Origin: CALLPQ01 sp964479275
GTDB taxonomy: Bacteria; Pseudomonadota; Alphaproteobacteria; Caulobacterales; Parvularculaceae
Length of the DNA: 64,000 nucleotides
Direction of reading: 5' to 3'
Assembly: GCA_964479275.1 (NCBI GenBank)
Contig: CAYZLR010000002.1
Location: 1 to 64,000 of the forward strand
Positions 1 to 8,422 of this stretch are shown here, in pieces (the stretch's first letter is position 1; each line of letters begins with the position of its first letter). The position numbers and the translations under genes are program-made. The notes under the pieces were generated by a model that worked only from the letters and a program-made list of their open reading frames with translations, was not told the origin of the DNA and searched no databases.

Positions 1-3
1 ATA

Positions 4-81
4 TTTTTTAGGGTTTTTAGGTGTAAATTTACCCTGATGATGTTTTTTAGGGTTTTTAGGTGTAAATTTGCCCTGATGATA
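4..81. repeat. Two tandem copies of a 39-bp unit
   Basis: Positions 4-42 and 43-81 are the same 39-bp unit with two differences (31 a / 70 g and 42 g / 81 a). Each copy has a T run, AGGG, and later CCCT, so it can form a weak hairpin. Copy 1 also contains the perfect palindrome GTAAATTTAC. It lies just before the first virion gene and could be a double terminator for an upstream gene or a regulatory repeat. Confidence 0.75.
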
Positions 82-105
82 TTTTCTTGCCATACGAATA
101 TTTAT

Positions 106-113
106 GATAAATA
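106..113 (+). promoter_or_regulatory. Late promoter-like octamer GATAAATA, 5 nt before ATG
   Basis: GATAAATA (T4 late consensus TATAAATA) is followed by ATATT and then the ATG at 119. With T4 spacing, transcription would start at about the ATG, giving a leaderless mRNA. The same geometry recurs elsewhere in this window. Confidence 0.45.
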
Positions 114-118
114 ATATT

Positions 119-604
119 ATGGATATTGAAGATATTAAAAATAGAGTCTTTGGACAAGGATTAGCCCGAAGAAATAGATTCCAAGTAGAAATTCCAGGCA
201 TTCCTGAGGATTTATTGGCTAGTGAATGTAATCTTCCTGCTTTAAATATCAACACAACTCCTAATAGACATTATCCGCCGATGCACCACGTTGCAACTGA
301 TATAGTATTTGAAGACTTAGCTATAACTTTTTACGTTGATTCGAATTATAACATACGTAAACAATTTCAGCTTTGGATCAATGAAATTATTAATATTCAG
401 GATGGCTCGTGGAATTTCTTTGATGAATATGTAAGAGACATCAACATCTCGTTTCAAGATGAAGAGAACGCTGATAAGTTGGAAGTAAAATATATAAATT
501 GCTTTCCGAAGTCTATAGGATCAATCGATAAATCTTATGAATCACAGAACGAAATACAAACATTTCAAGTAATTTTTTCATATACTCAGTACCAAATACT
601 TTAA
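119..604 (+). CDS. Tail-tube-fold protein (gp19/gp54-like)
   Basis: A 161-residue virion protein. Its start (M-D-I-E-D-I-K, then R-N-R-F-Q-V) matches the beginning of the tail tube protein at 37847 (M-N-I-E-N-F-K, then R-P-N-L-F-Q-V). This points to the T4 gp19 tube fold and to ATG 119 as the start; an in-frame ATG at 104 is possible. It lies directly before the tail chaperone and tape measure genes, so a tube-initiator (gp54-like) or second tube-like baseplate role is likely. Which T4 protein it replaces is inferred only from fold and position. Confidence 0.7.
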   Translation: MDIEDIKNRVFGQGLARRNRFQVEIPGIPEDLLASECNLPALNINTTPNRHYPPMHHVATDIVFEDLAITFYVDSNYNIRKQFQLWINEIINIQDGSWNFFDEYVRDINISFQDEENADKLEVKYINCFPKSIGSIDKSYESQNEIQTFQVIFSYTQYQIL

Positions 605-610
605 AATTAT

Positions 611-1363
611 ATGTCATTAAAAAATATTATTAAACTGCCAACTCGCAGAGTTCAATTACCTAAAAGTAAAGATATCATTAACGTAAGACCTTTTACTGTT
701 AAAGAGCAAAACACGATACAAATGGGAATGAATTCAGATGATTCACATACCATATCTTCTACATTAAAAAATGTTTTAGAGGCTTGTATATCCGAAGACA
801 TTAAAGTAAATGAAATACCTTTGATAGACGTTGAATTCATTTTTCTTCAATTGTTAAAAATATCTTCAGGTAGATATATAGAAGTTGGTTATAAATGTCT
901 TTCAGAAATGGAAGACGGCTCAGAGTGCGGCTGGCATAATAATGTAAACTTTGATTTAAATGAAACATCATTTGTTTTCTCAGAGTCTCCCGATAGTAAG
1001 AAATTTCAAATAACTGAAGAAGTATATTTAGAGTTTGCTAAAATAAATGCTAATGATTTATTTGACTCTTTTGGGTCTATGGCAGTTCAATCAGCTGAAC
1101 CAAATGGATTAGAAGAAGCAAAAGACAAATATGTTTCATCTCTTATTAAGATCTATGATGGCGACGAAGTACACAACACTAAAGATTTTTCTTCCGATGA
1201 AGTTTGGGAAGTTATTGAATGGATACCCACTCACGTAATTGAAGAAATCGACGAGTTTATAACTGATGTCGATAGAATATCTTTAGTTAAAGAATTTAAA
1301 TGTCAAAAATGCGGAACAGATCACAAAATAGAACATGAGGGTCTGGAAGATTTTTTAGTATAA
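611..1363 (+). CDS. 26: gp26-like tail assembly chaperone / baseplate protein
   Basis: The 250-residue product resembles the T4 base plate protein family of gp26. It is acidic and helical in its C-terminal half. Two Cys pairs (around residues 97-106, and C-Q-K-C near 233-236) could bind a metal. The gene lies directly before the tape measure gene, where tail assembly chaperones are found. The last codons form the slippery heptamer T TTT TTA at 1351-1357, five bases before the stop, so a fraction of ribosomes should shift into the -1 frame. Confidence 0.75.
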   Translation: MSLKNIIKLPTRRVQLPKSKDIINVRPFTVKEQNTIQMGMNSDDSHTISSTLKNVLEACISEDIKVNEIPLIDVEFIFLQLLKISSGRYIEVGYKCLSEMEDGSECGWHNNVNFDLNETSFVFSESPDSKKFQITEEVYLEFAKINANDLFDSFGSMAVQSAEPNGLEEAKDKYVSSLIKIYDGDEVHNTKDFSSDEVWEVIEWIPTHVIEEIDEFITDVDRISLVKEFKCQKCGTDHKIEHEGLEDFLV

Positions 1364-1379
1364 GCCTCGAAATAGGGGC
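1351..1379 (+). promoter_or_regulatory. Predicted programmed -1 ribosomal frameshift site
   Basis: The slippery heptamer T TTT TTA (1351-1357) is in the correct zero frame. A 6-nt spacer (1358-1363, containing the zero-frame TAA) follows. Then comes a hairpin: GCCTC 1364-1368, loop GAAATA, GGGGC 1375-1379 with one G.U pair. Downstream CGAG could pair with CTCG to give an alternative or pseudoknotted form. All classical elements of a -1 frameshift signal are present, and the -1 frame is open for 59 codons. Confidence 0.8.
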
Positions 1380-1536
1380 CGAGTCGATAGAATATTATTA
1401 TAGAAATAATTGGGAATTGATAAAAGAATCTCACTTCTCATTAAGCGAATTACAGGATATGTTACCGTTCGAAAGAGAAATATATAAATCTTTATGGACA
1501 AAGGAAATGGAAAATAATGCAAGAAACAACCAATGA
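1357..1536 (+). CDS. -1 frame extension of gp26-like chaperone (gp51/GT-like)
   Basis: After slippage at 1357 the -1 frame runs 59 codons to TGA at 1534-1536, overlapping the tape measure start at 1517. The product would be 249 + 59 = 308 residues. The extension is rich in aromatic and acidic residues (Y-Y-Y-R-N-N-W near its start, P-F-E-R-E-I-Y in the middle). It looks like the C-terminal part of G/GT-type tail chaperones, in which the short form coats and the long form recruits the tape measure. The segment has no in-frame early ATG, so it is unlikely to be expressed alone. Confidence 0.75.
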   Translation, partial: SISLEIGAESIEYYYRNNWELIKESHFSLSELQDMLPFEREIYKSLWTKEMENNARNNQ

Positions 1537-3511
1537 AATAGAAATTTTAGATTTAGCTCCAACTATAACTAAAATCAAAGATGCGTTTAGTACATCTTCT
1601 GATTCTTTTGCGCGACGCCTTAAGGATTCTCTTATATCTCTAGAAGGAAAATTAACTGAAAATATTCAGGAATATAAGGGTATTAGAGAAGAAAGAGGAT
1701 TAGGATCATCTCAAGCATTTGAAGAATATTCAGAAGAATTAAGAGATATTATTAATGACTCTAAAGCTGGTAAATCAGTAGATCAAAGAGTTGATCTAGT
1801 AGAAAAACTCAAAAAGGATCAAATAGTATTAGAAGAGCTAGCATCTAATGATGATTCTTCATTTGACTTTAATGAATTAGATGTTCTTAAAGATGTAATG
1901 GGTGAATTAATAAAAGAAATCAATCCGAGAAATCTTTCAACCAGAATAGGCCAAACTGTAGTAGAATCTGGAAAAGAGTTTGCTTCAGGTCTTGGCGGTG
2001 AAATTGTAGGTGCAGTTGGCGATTTACAATCAAATATAATAGGTTTAGCTGATGAATTTCCTCCTGTACAATTTGCTTTAGAAAAAACAAATCAGTTCCT
2101 AAATTTTATTATAGGTAAATTATTTTCATCATTAAAAGCTGGATTTACAAGAAGAAGAGAAGCTAAAGTAGAAGCCGATGCTATAAGGCAAAAAGCTAGA
2201 GCTCAGAAAGTTACTAAAGAGGCTCCTAAGACTGAAAAAGTTAAACCTAGTAGAGTTAAAAGAAATAAAGCTACTAAAGTTCAAGCGACTGAAATGTTAG
2301 AAAGATCTGAAATAACTGTTGTTGATATTACAAATAAATCTATCAATAAATTATCTAAAGAAATAGCTAAAAAGTTAAATAAAAAAGATAGTGATAGTAA
2401 TCCTGTTCAAAACGCCTTATTAACTGCTGGTGCTCTAAGAGCAACTAGAACAGGTAGAAGAAATAAGCCTAAAGCAGGTCCTGGATTACTTGCTAGAATA
2501 TTACCTATGTTAGGTATTATTGTTACTGTCGCGGCTTCAGCTTTCGGAATAATTACAACTCTTTTAGGTTCTGCTGTTGGATTATTAACATCTTTAGTTT
2601 CTGCTTTATTAGGTGGAAGATTATTTAAAATGTTAGTAGGTTTAGGTTCTAAAATATTTAAATTAGGACCTAAAATTGTTACTGGAATAGGAGCTAAATT
2701 AGGAGCCCTTTCTGCTATATTTAAAACTGGATTATCAGCTTTAGCTACAAAATTACCTGCTTCTATAAAAGGTTTATTTGGTAAAGGTCCTGGAGCTGCA
2801 GCAAAAGCTGCTTCGGTTGGTACTAAAGCTGCGGCCGCAGGCGGAGCAGCTGCCACTCTTGGTAAAGTTGCTAAAGGTGGAACAAAACTATTAAGTGTTG
2901 TGGGCAGAGTGGCTTCTAAAGCCTTGATTCCTCTAACGATTGCTGGATCAATAGGTACTGCTGCTTATAGAGGATATAAGGCATACCAAGCGGGCGGCGA
3001 TGCAGGTGAAGTAGCTGCTGCAGCAGGTAAAGGAGCACTTTCGTTTGCGACAGCTGGAGCCAGCGATTTAGTATTCGATGGTGACGATGTCAGTGAGGTT
3101 AATAAAAACGATAAAAAAATTAAAGATGAACGCGAAGCTAAAATAATTCGTCTTCAAAGACAAAAAGAAGTATTTGGTGAAATCAAACCATTGAAACGTA
3201 CTAAAAGGATCGAAGGAATTAATTCAGATAAAAGAGTACAAATTGATTCTGTTGATGATTTGAGCATTAATTATAATAATTTATCACAACCTATTATGTC
3301 GTCAAATAAGATGGAAGACATAAATCGAATGGATAGTGCTATTAATAACAGAAGAGATCAGGTTATTAAAAACGCCGGAGCTAATAACCTGTCGTCAAAA
3401 ACTATGATAAATAATAATAATGTAACCAACTCAACATATATAAATAGAGTAACTCCTGAAAATCATGAAACAAGTTATATTGAAAAAACTAGAGAAGGTT
3501 TCGCTGCATAA
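1517..3511 (+). CDS. 29: Tape measure / baseplate hub protein gp29-like
   Basis: A 664-residue protein with an acidic, coiled-coil-prone N-terminal third. A Lys/Arg-rich linker lies around residues 210-250. A long Gly/Ala/Leu-rich hydrophobic central part (about 310-530) could span membranes, and a polar Asn-rich tail closes the protein. This layout and the place after a frameshifted chaperone are typical of tape measure proteins; T4 gp29 (590 residues) is the counterpart. It sets tail length inside the tube and is ejected at infection. The start overlaps the -1 frame chaperone extension, and the stop overlaps the ATG of gene 25 (TAATG). Confidence 0.75.
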   Translation: MQETTNEIEILDLAPTITKIKDAFSTSSDSFARRLKDSLISLEGKLTENIQEYKGIREERGLGSSQAFEEYSEELRDIINDSKAGKSVDQRVDLVEKLKKDQIVLEELASNDDSSFDFNELDVLKDVMGELIKEINPRNLSTRIGQTVVESGKEFASGLGGEIVGAVGDLQSNIIGLADEFPPVQFALEKTNQFLNFIIGKLFSSLKAGFTRRREAKVEADAIRQKARAQKVTKEAPKTEKVKPSRVKRNKATKVQATEMLERSEITVVDITNKSINKLSKEIAKKLNKKDSDSNPVQNALLTAGALRATRTGRRNKPKAGPGLLARILPMLGIIVTVAASAFGIITTLLGSAVGLLTSLVSALLGGRLFKMLVGLGSKIFKLGPKIVTGIGAKLGALSAIFKTGLSALATKLPASIKGLFGKGPGAAAKAASVGTKAAAAGGAAATLGKVAKGGTKLLSVVGRVASKALIPLTIAGSIGTAAYRGYKAYQAGGDAGEVAAAAGKGALSFATAGASDLVFDGDDVSEVNKNDKKIKDEREAKIIRLQRQKEVFGEIKPLKRTKRIEGINSDKRVQIDSVDDLSINYNNLSQPIMSSNKMEDINRMDSAINNRRDQVIKNAGANNLSSKTMINNNNVTNSTYINRVTPENHETSYIEKTREGFAA

Positions 3512-3885
3512 TGACAGACTTTAATATAAATTTTGATGCTCATCCAGTTACTGGAGATATTTCTATAGTCGATGATATAGAATCTATACGTCAATCGATA
3601 AGAAATTTAATTCAAACGGCTTTTTATGAAGTTCCTTTTTGGCCTAATATAGGTTCTCAAATAGCTAATGCTTTATTTGAGAACTATTCACAAACTTTAA
3701 CTGAATACACGATAACAAAATCTATTCAAAATGTTATTAGATATCAAGAACCAAGAGCTCGAGACGTCAGAATTGAAGTAGATTTTAGAGCCGGAAACAG
3801 AGAAATAGATGTTATAGTTACATTTTTCCCTGTTAATTCTTCTACTAGACAAACAGTAAGAGCACCACTACAAAGAGTAAGATAA
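3511..3885 (+). CDS. 25: Baseplate wedge protein gp25
   Basis: At 124 residues it matches the small gp25/gpW family of contractile injection machines. Recognisable features are the N-terminal region followed by D-D-I-E-S-I-R-Q-S-I-R-N, P-F-W-P-N-I-G-S near residue 44, and a C-terminal beta-strand region ending R-A-P-L. gp25 nucleates sheath assembly with gp6 on the wedge. TAATG overlaps on both sides show translational coupling with the tape measure gene and gene 6. Confidence 0.9.
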   Translation: MTDFNINFDAHPVTGDISIVDDIESIRQSIRNLIQTAFYEVPFWPNIGSQIANALFENYSQTLTEYTITKSIQNVIRYQEPRARDVRIEVDFRAGNREIDVIVTFFPVNSSTRQTVRAPLQRVR

Positions 3886-5618
3886 TGGCAAGAGAATTTA
3901 ATGTTTCTGATTTAGACTATGATCAAATCAGAAACAACCTAAAAATATTTTTAGAAAATCAATCAGAACTTTCTGATTATAATTTTAATGGATCAGTTTT
4001 ATCTAAATTGGTTGATTTTATGGCTTATGGTGCGCACTATAATGGTGTATATGCGAATCAAGCTATTAATGAAACATTCCTAGACACAGCGTTAATTAGA
4101 TCTTCGGTAGTATCTAGAGCAAAAGAATTAGGCTATATTCCTAGACAATATACTGCAGCATTTGTTGAAGTTACTATATCAGTTATTGTACCTATAGGTG
4201 ATCCTAGAACTGTATTTGAAATTCCTAAAGGTATAACATTTAATGGTGAACGAGATGGTAAAAATGTACCTTTTGTCACAACAGAACAATTTGTTTTAGA
4301 TAATAAGATAGATAATACATTCTCAGGAGTTATTACACTCAGACAAGGTAATTATGTAAAAGATTCATTTGTATTTAATTCAACGGAGGTTAATCCTCTT
4401 TTTGAGGCAACGCCAGAATTAATAGATACTGAATTTACTCAAGTTGAAATATTACCTTTTGTTGGTTCCGCATCAAAGGAAATTTTTACAACATCTACTA
4501 GCATAGTTGAAATATCTTCAGATACTCCAGTATTCTTTTGGCAAGAAAGCATTAACGGCGACGTTCAGTTTTATTTTGGTGATGGCGTAATAGGTCGCTC
4601 CCTAGATAATGGTAATGAAATATGTATAACAACTTTAGCGACCACAGGTTCTGAAGGTAATAATGTAAATTCTTTTAATGTTGCTGAAAATATTAATGAT
4701 ATTAATAGATCAAATATTTCTATTACTCAAAGTAATGTTTCTAGAGGTGGTTCTAATAGAGAATCAATTGAAAGCATTAGAAATTTAGCACCTAGATTAT
4801 TCTCAGTTCAGGATAGATTAGTCACTTTAGAAGATTATAAAGCTTATATAACTAAAAACTTTGGCAACATACAATCTCTAGCAGTATGGTCTGGTGATGA
4901 AAATGTTCCGCCGTTTTTTGGAAGAGTTTTCATGTCAATAAAGCCTGATAATTCAGATACTCTATCGAATTTTGAAAAAGATAAAATTTTAAGAGGAATA
5001 GCCGATAAAATAGTTACAGGAATATCAGTTAGAATTGTTGATCCTGAGTTATTGTTTGTTAACGTTAATAGCACTGTTACGTATGATAGAACACAAACTA
5101 ACTTTTTTGCTGAACAATTTGAAAATATCGTGACTCAATCTATAGAAGATTTTTTCGATGATAATATTAATGATTTAGGTAATGATTTAATTTATTCAAG
5201 ACTAGTTTCAAATATAGATAATTCAAATGACGCTATTGTAGGAAATCTAACTAGTATTTCATTAAGCAAAAAATTTATTCCTAATTCATTAGGAACAACA
5301 TACGTTTTTGATTTTGTAAATCCATTACAACCATTATCTTTTAATAGTAATGTTTGGACTGATGGATTTAACTCTTTTCGCCTAATAGAAAATCAATCAG
5401 GTATAATAGATTTATATAGAGATAATATTTTACTTAACTCTGAAGTAGGAACAATCAATCATGATACTGGATTAATTGAATTTAGAAACTTTAATCCTAG
5501 CATAAATATAAATGAACAAATTACACTAAATGTTAATCCTTTAACAAATGATATAACATCTCTTAGAAATAATATTTTAGTAAGAGATAATATTTTAGTA
5601 TCAGTGATCGAGCGATAA
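3885..5618 (+). CDS. 6: Baseplate wedge protein gp6 (baseplate J-like)
   Basis: A 577-residue protein (T4 gp6: 660). The N-terminal helical region (Y-D-Q-I-R-N-N-L-K-I-F-L and M-A-Y-G-A-H-Y-N) is typical of the gp6/J family. A beta-rich centre contains F-Y-F-G-D-G-V-I-G-R-S near 226-236. gp6 forms the inner baseplate ring that ties wedges together. It sits in the order 25-6-7-8, coupled by TAATG on both sides. Confidence 0.9.
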   Translation: MAREFNVSDLDYDQIRNNLKIFLENQSELSDYNFNGSVLSKLVDFMAYGAHYNGVYANQAINETFLDTALIRSSVVSRAKELGYIPRQYTAAFVEVTISVIVPIGDPRTVFEIPKGITFNGERDGKNVPFVTTEQFVLDNKIDNTFSGVITLRQGNYVKDSFVFNSTEVNPLFEATPELIDTEFTQVEILPFVGSASKEIFTTSTSIVEISSDTPVFFWQESINGDVQFYFGDGVIGRSLDNGNEICITTLATTGSEGNNVNSFNVAENINDINRSNISITQSNVSRGGSNRESIESIRNLAPRLFSVQDRLVTLEDYKAYITKNFGNIQSLAVWSGDENVPPFFGRVFMSIKPDNSDTLSNFEKDKILRGIADKIVTGISVRIVDPELLFVNVNSTVTYDRTQTNFFAEQFENIVTQSIEDFFDDNINDLGNDLIYSRLVSNIDNSNDAIVGNLTSISLSKKFIPNSLGTTYVFDFVNPLQPLSFNSNVWTDGFNSFRLIENQSGIIDLYRDNILLNSEVGTINHDTGLIEFRNFNPSININEQITLNVNPLTNDITSLRNNILVRDNILVSVIER

Positions 5619-7531
5619 TGTCAGATAAAAAAATAAGCTTATTTGTAAATCAATTTATTCCTAATTTTATAGTTAGGGAGCACCCTAAGCTTGTAATGTT
5701 CTTAAAGAAATTTTTAGAATATACAGAAAGATATAATGAAGTCATTATATTTGATATTTTAAATATATATGAGGGCGATTATGATCCTGAACAAAATGGA
5801 TTATTCTATCAAGGTCAATATATAAATATAGACTTTTTAGATACTGAAGTTGATAGAATATTAGATCTAAAGGGTAACTTAATCAAGGGTGAAACTAGTG
5901 GCGCTATATATTTAGTTGAAGACGTAGTATTTTCTACATTAGATGGCAAATATATTTTAAAAGCTAGAGCAAACGCTGGAACATTTTTATTAGAAGGTGA
6001 AAAAGTTGCACAGGTTGATATTGGCGAATATACCAGAATATCTAATTTGATTTTATATAGAGATATTGATGAAACTATTGAAGAATTTATAAGTCTACAT
6101 ACCACAGAATATCTATTTGGTATTTCTTCTAATATTTCAACAGATATTAAAAATCTTATTAAAAATATTAGACAATTCTATCGATCTAAAGGAACTGAAC
6201 AATCATTTAAATTTTTATTTAGAGCAATATTTAATGCAGAAGTAGAATTTTATTATCCTAGAGATGATATTCTTAGGGTTTCAGATGGCAAATGGTTTCA
6301 ACCATACTTTTTACAGCTTGTTGATGATTCAAATATAAATGATTTTAGAAATTTAAGCATTAGAGGAACTACATCAAATACTAGAGCTGACGTCGAGAGA
6401 ATCGTATTAGACTTTAGCAATGACTCTGTTCCAGATGTTCCTATTGATGTTCCATTAGGAACAGGAACTCAAGTAAGTCCTACTGAAGTATCATATGCTG
6501 ATATAGATGGTAATGGAACAAGTATGACTATTACTATTACTGGTAACGGCGATACACTTCAACTTGTTGCGGATGGGGTTATAATAAATGGTTTTAGCGG
6601 ATCTGATGTAGTAACAGTAACATTAAGTGCTGGTGAATTTTCAACACTTAGTTTTACTAATGAGGGCCAAACTGTTGATGTTTTTAATTTTACTCCTGTG
6701 TTACAAAATGAACAATTTCCAAATGGTTCAGGTTTTGTCAACGGAGCTGGCGGTTTTCAATTAGCAACAAATGGATCTATAAATGCTGAATTAAGTATTC
6801 CTGGTCCTACTTTTTCTTTCGATCATTCTGGTTCTCCAGGTAGCGGATTGAAAATAACAACAGTAAGTGCTGAAAATACTGGAGGCTCTGGAGGCGGAGC
6901 TGGTTCAGGTGGCGGCAGCTCTTCTAATGATCCGCCGATGTTAGAGGTTACTATTAAAGAGGGTGAGTTAATTGAAGGAGAAACTATTGTTGATGTTAAT
7001 TCCAATAGTTCTATTTCAGGTGTAATTCAAACTATAACAGAAAAACCTGGTAGATGGCTTAATAATGATGGAAGATTATCATCAGATAAAGTATTACAAG
7101 ATAATTTTTTCTATCAAGATTTTTCATATGTCTTAAGAACTGAAGTATCTATAGCGCTATTTGAAGATTTAGTTAAAAAATTAATACATCCTGCAGGCTT
7201 ATTATTGTTTGGTGAATTTGTTGCTGCTGATGAAGTGATATTAGAAGTCAATATTACAATTTTTAATTCTACTATTGTAATAAATACAGAAACTGAAATA
7301 TTAGAAGTAAATTTAACTCAAGAAAATTCAGCAAATATATTACAAGAATTAGCTTCAGAATTCTTTGATACTACATATAGAAAAATAGATGAAAATAAAG
7401 AAGATTATCCATGGGCTCAATTGTTCGATACTATTGAACAGTTTGATAATGTTGATTTAGCACCATTTGAAGATAATCCAGATGATCCTGCGTATTTAGT
7501 TCCAGAATCTACTCTAATAATAAATAATTAA
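5618..7531 (+). CDS. gp7-like baseplate wedge protein with inserted beta domain
   Basis: The first 240 residues resemble the N-terminal part of gp7-type wedge proteins of marine T4-like phages, including the R-Q-F-Y-R-S-K-G-T-E-Q-S-F block near 186-198. Residues about 265-425 form a Gly/Ser/Thr-rich beta domain. It ends in a flexible stretch of Gly-Ser repeats and N-D-P-P, after which the wedge sequence resumes. At 637 residues it is shorter than T4 gp7 (1032), so the assignment rests on position between 6 and 8 and on local similarity. Confidence 0.7.
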   Translation: MSDKKISLFVNQFIPNFIVREHPKLVMFLKKFLEYTERYNEVIIFDILNIYEGDYDPEQNGLFYQGQYINIDFLDTEVDRILDLKGNLIKGETSGAIYLVEDVVFSTLDGKYILKARANAGTFLLEGEKVAQVDIGEYTRISNLILYRDIDETIEEFISLHTTEYLFGISSNISTDIKNLIKNIRQFYRSKGTEQSFKFLFRAIFNAEVEFYYPRDDILRVSDGKWFQPYFLQLVDDSNINDFRNLSIRGTTSNTRADVERIVLDFSNDSVPDVPIDVPLGTGTQVSPTEVSYADIDGNGTSMTITITGNGDTLQLVADGVIINGFSGSDVVTVTLSAGEFSTLSFTNEGQTVDVFNFTPVLQNEQFPNGSGFVNGAGGFQLATNGSINAELSIPGPTFSFDHSGSPGSGLKITTVSAENTGGSGGGAGSGGGSSSNDPPMLEVTIKEGELIEGETIVDVNSNSSISGVIQTITEKPGRWLNNDGRLSSDKVLQDNFFYQDFSYVLRTEVSIALFEDLVKKLIHPAGLLLFGEFVAADEVILEVNITIFNSTIVINTETEILEVNLTQENSANILQELASEFFDTTYRKIDENKEDYPWAQLFDTIEQFDNVDLAPFEDNPDDPAYLVPESTLIINN

Positions 7532-7553
7532 ATAAACTCAAAAGAATAAAATT

Positions 7554-8363
7554 ATGGCAACAGTTATACTACAAGATCATAGATCTTTATATTTAGAAAA
7601 TATATTAAATACATTTATTGGTTCGACTCCTAGAAATTTATATCTGGGAATTGGTCGAGTAGCATCTTGGCCAAATGAAGCATCGCCACCTATACCTGTA
7701 AATACAATAGATGAAAAATCAGATTTCTTTAATGATATTATTGCTGCTCAATTAGTTACGCAAGCTAATATAGCGGCAGTTGTCAGAAGAATAGATTGGT
7801 CTGTAGGAGCTAGTTTTGATTTATTTGACGATGATTCTGATGCATCTTTTACTACAAATTTTTATGTTAAAAATTCAGAAAATAATGTCTATAAGGTAGA
7901 AACTAAAATTCCTGGTTCAGTCACGGTTAATGAACCATTAGGAACAGGCAACGGCGCACCTATAGATACAGCTGACGGCTATACTTGGTCATTTCTTTAT
8001 AATATTGAAGGAACACTTGAAGCTCTAATAACAAATAACTGGATGCCAGTAACATATGATTCAACAGTAACTACTGAGCAAACTGCTGATGGCGACCCAA
8101 TGGCTTTTAGAACACTAGGAACTAATCATATGATTATACAAAGTCAAGTATCTGATCCAGTTATATCAGAATCTATAGTTTATAGACAGTTGGCTTTGTT
8201 AGTTGATATAACAAATAATTCTGATGTTCTATTAACTGGTTCCGCAGAATTAGCTGCTAACATAAAAAATTCTGGATATATGTTACATATTGAAAATAGA
8301 AAGCCGATTGCTAGAGATGCGGGCCAAACAGAAACTTTCCAAACAATTTTAAAGATATTTTAA
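7554..8363 (+). CDS. 8: Baseplate wedge protein gp8
   Basis: A 269-residue protein (T4 gp8: 334). The pattern around residues 140-165 (Y-T-W-S-F-L-Y-N-I, then N-N-W-M-P-V) is characteristic of the gp8 family. gp8 dimers bind gp7 and gp10 at the wedge periphery. The start ATG follows an AT-rich leader (7532-7553) without a strong Shine-Dalgarno sequence. Confidence 0.85.
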   Translation: MATVILQDHRSLYLENILNTFIGSTPRNLYLGIGRVASWPNEASPPIPVNTIDEKSDFFNDIIAAQLVTQANIAAVVRRIDWSVGASFDLFDDDSDASFTTNFYVKNSENNVYKVETKIPGSVTVNEPLGTGNGAPIDTADGYTWSFLYNIEGTLEALITNNWMPVTYDSTVTTEQTADGDPMAFRTLGTNHMIIQSQVSDPVISESIVYRQLALLVDITNNSDVLLTGSAELAANIKNSGYMLHIENRKPIARDAGQTETFQTILKIF

Positions 8364-8377
8364 TATCAGACTGGTGA

Positions 8378-8385
8378 TATAAATA
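8378..8385 (+). promoter_or_regulatory. Late promoter octamer TATAAATA
   Basis: A perfect T4-type late octamer in the 59-bp gap before the giant structural gene at 8423. It would give a leader of roughly 30 nt. Confidence 0.6.
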
Positions 8386-8422
8386 TTAAAAAGAAATGAA
8401 ATCTATATAACGCTGGTAATAA

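Noticed and set aside
2407..2856. 149-residue Ala/Pro/Asn-rich frame on the minus strand inside the tape measure gene
   Set aside because: It is the mirror of the Gly/Ala/Leu-rich coding region of the plus-strand gene, with no ribosome-binding site or promoter.
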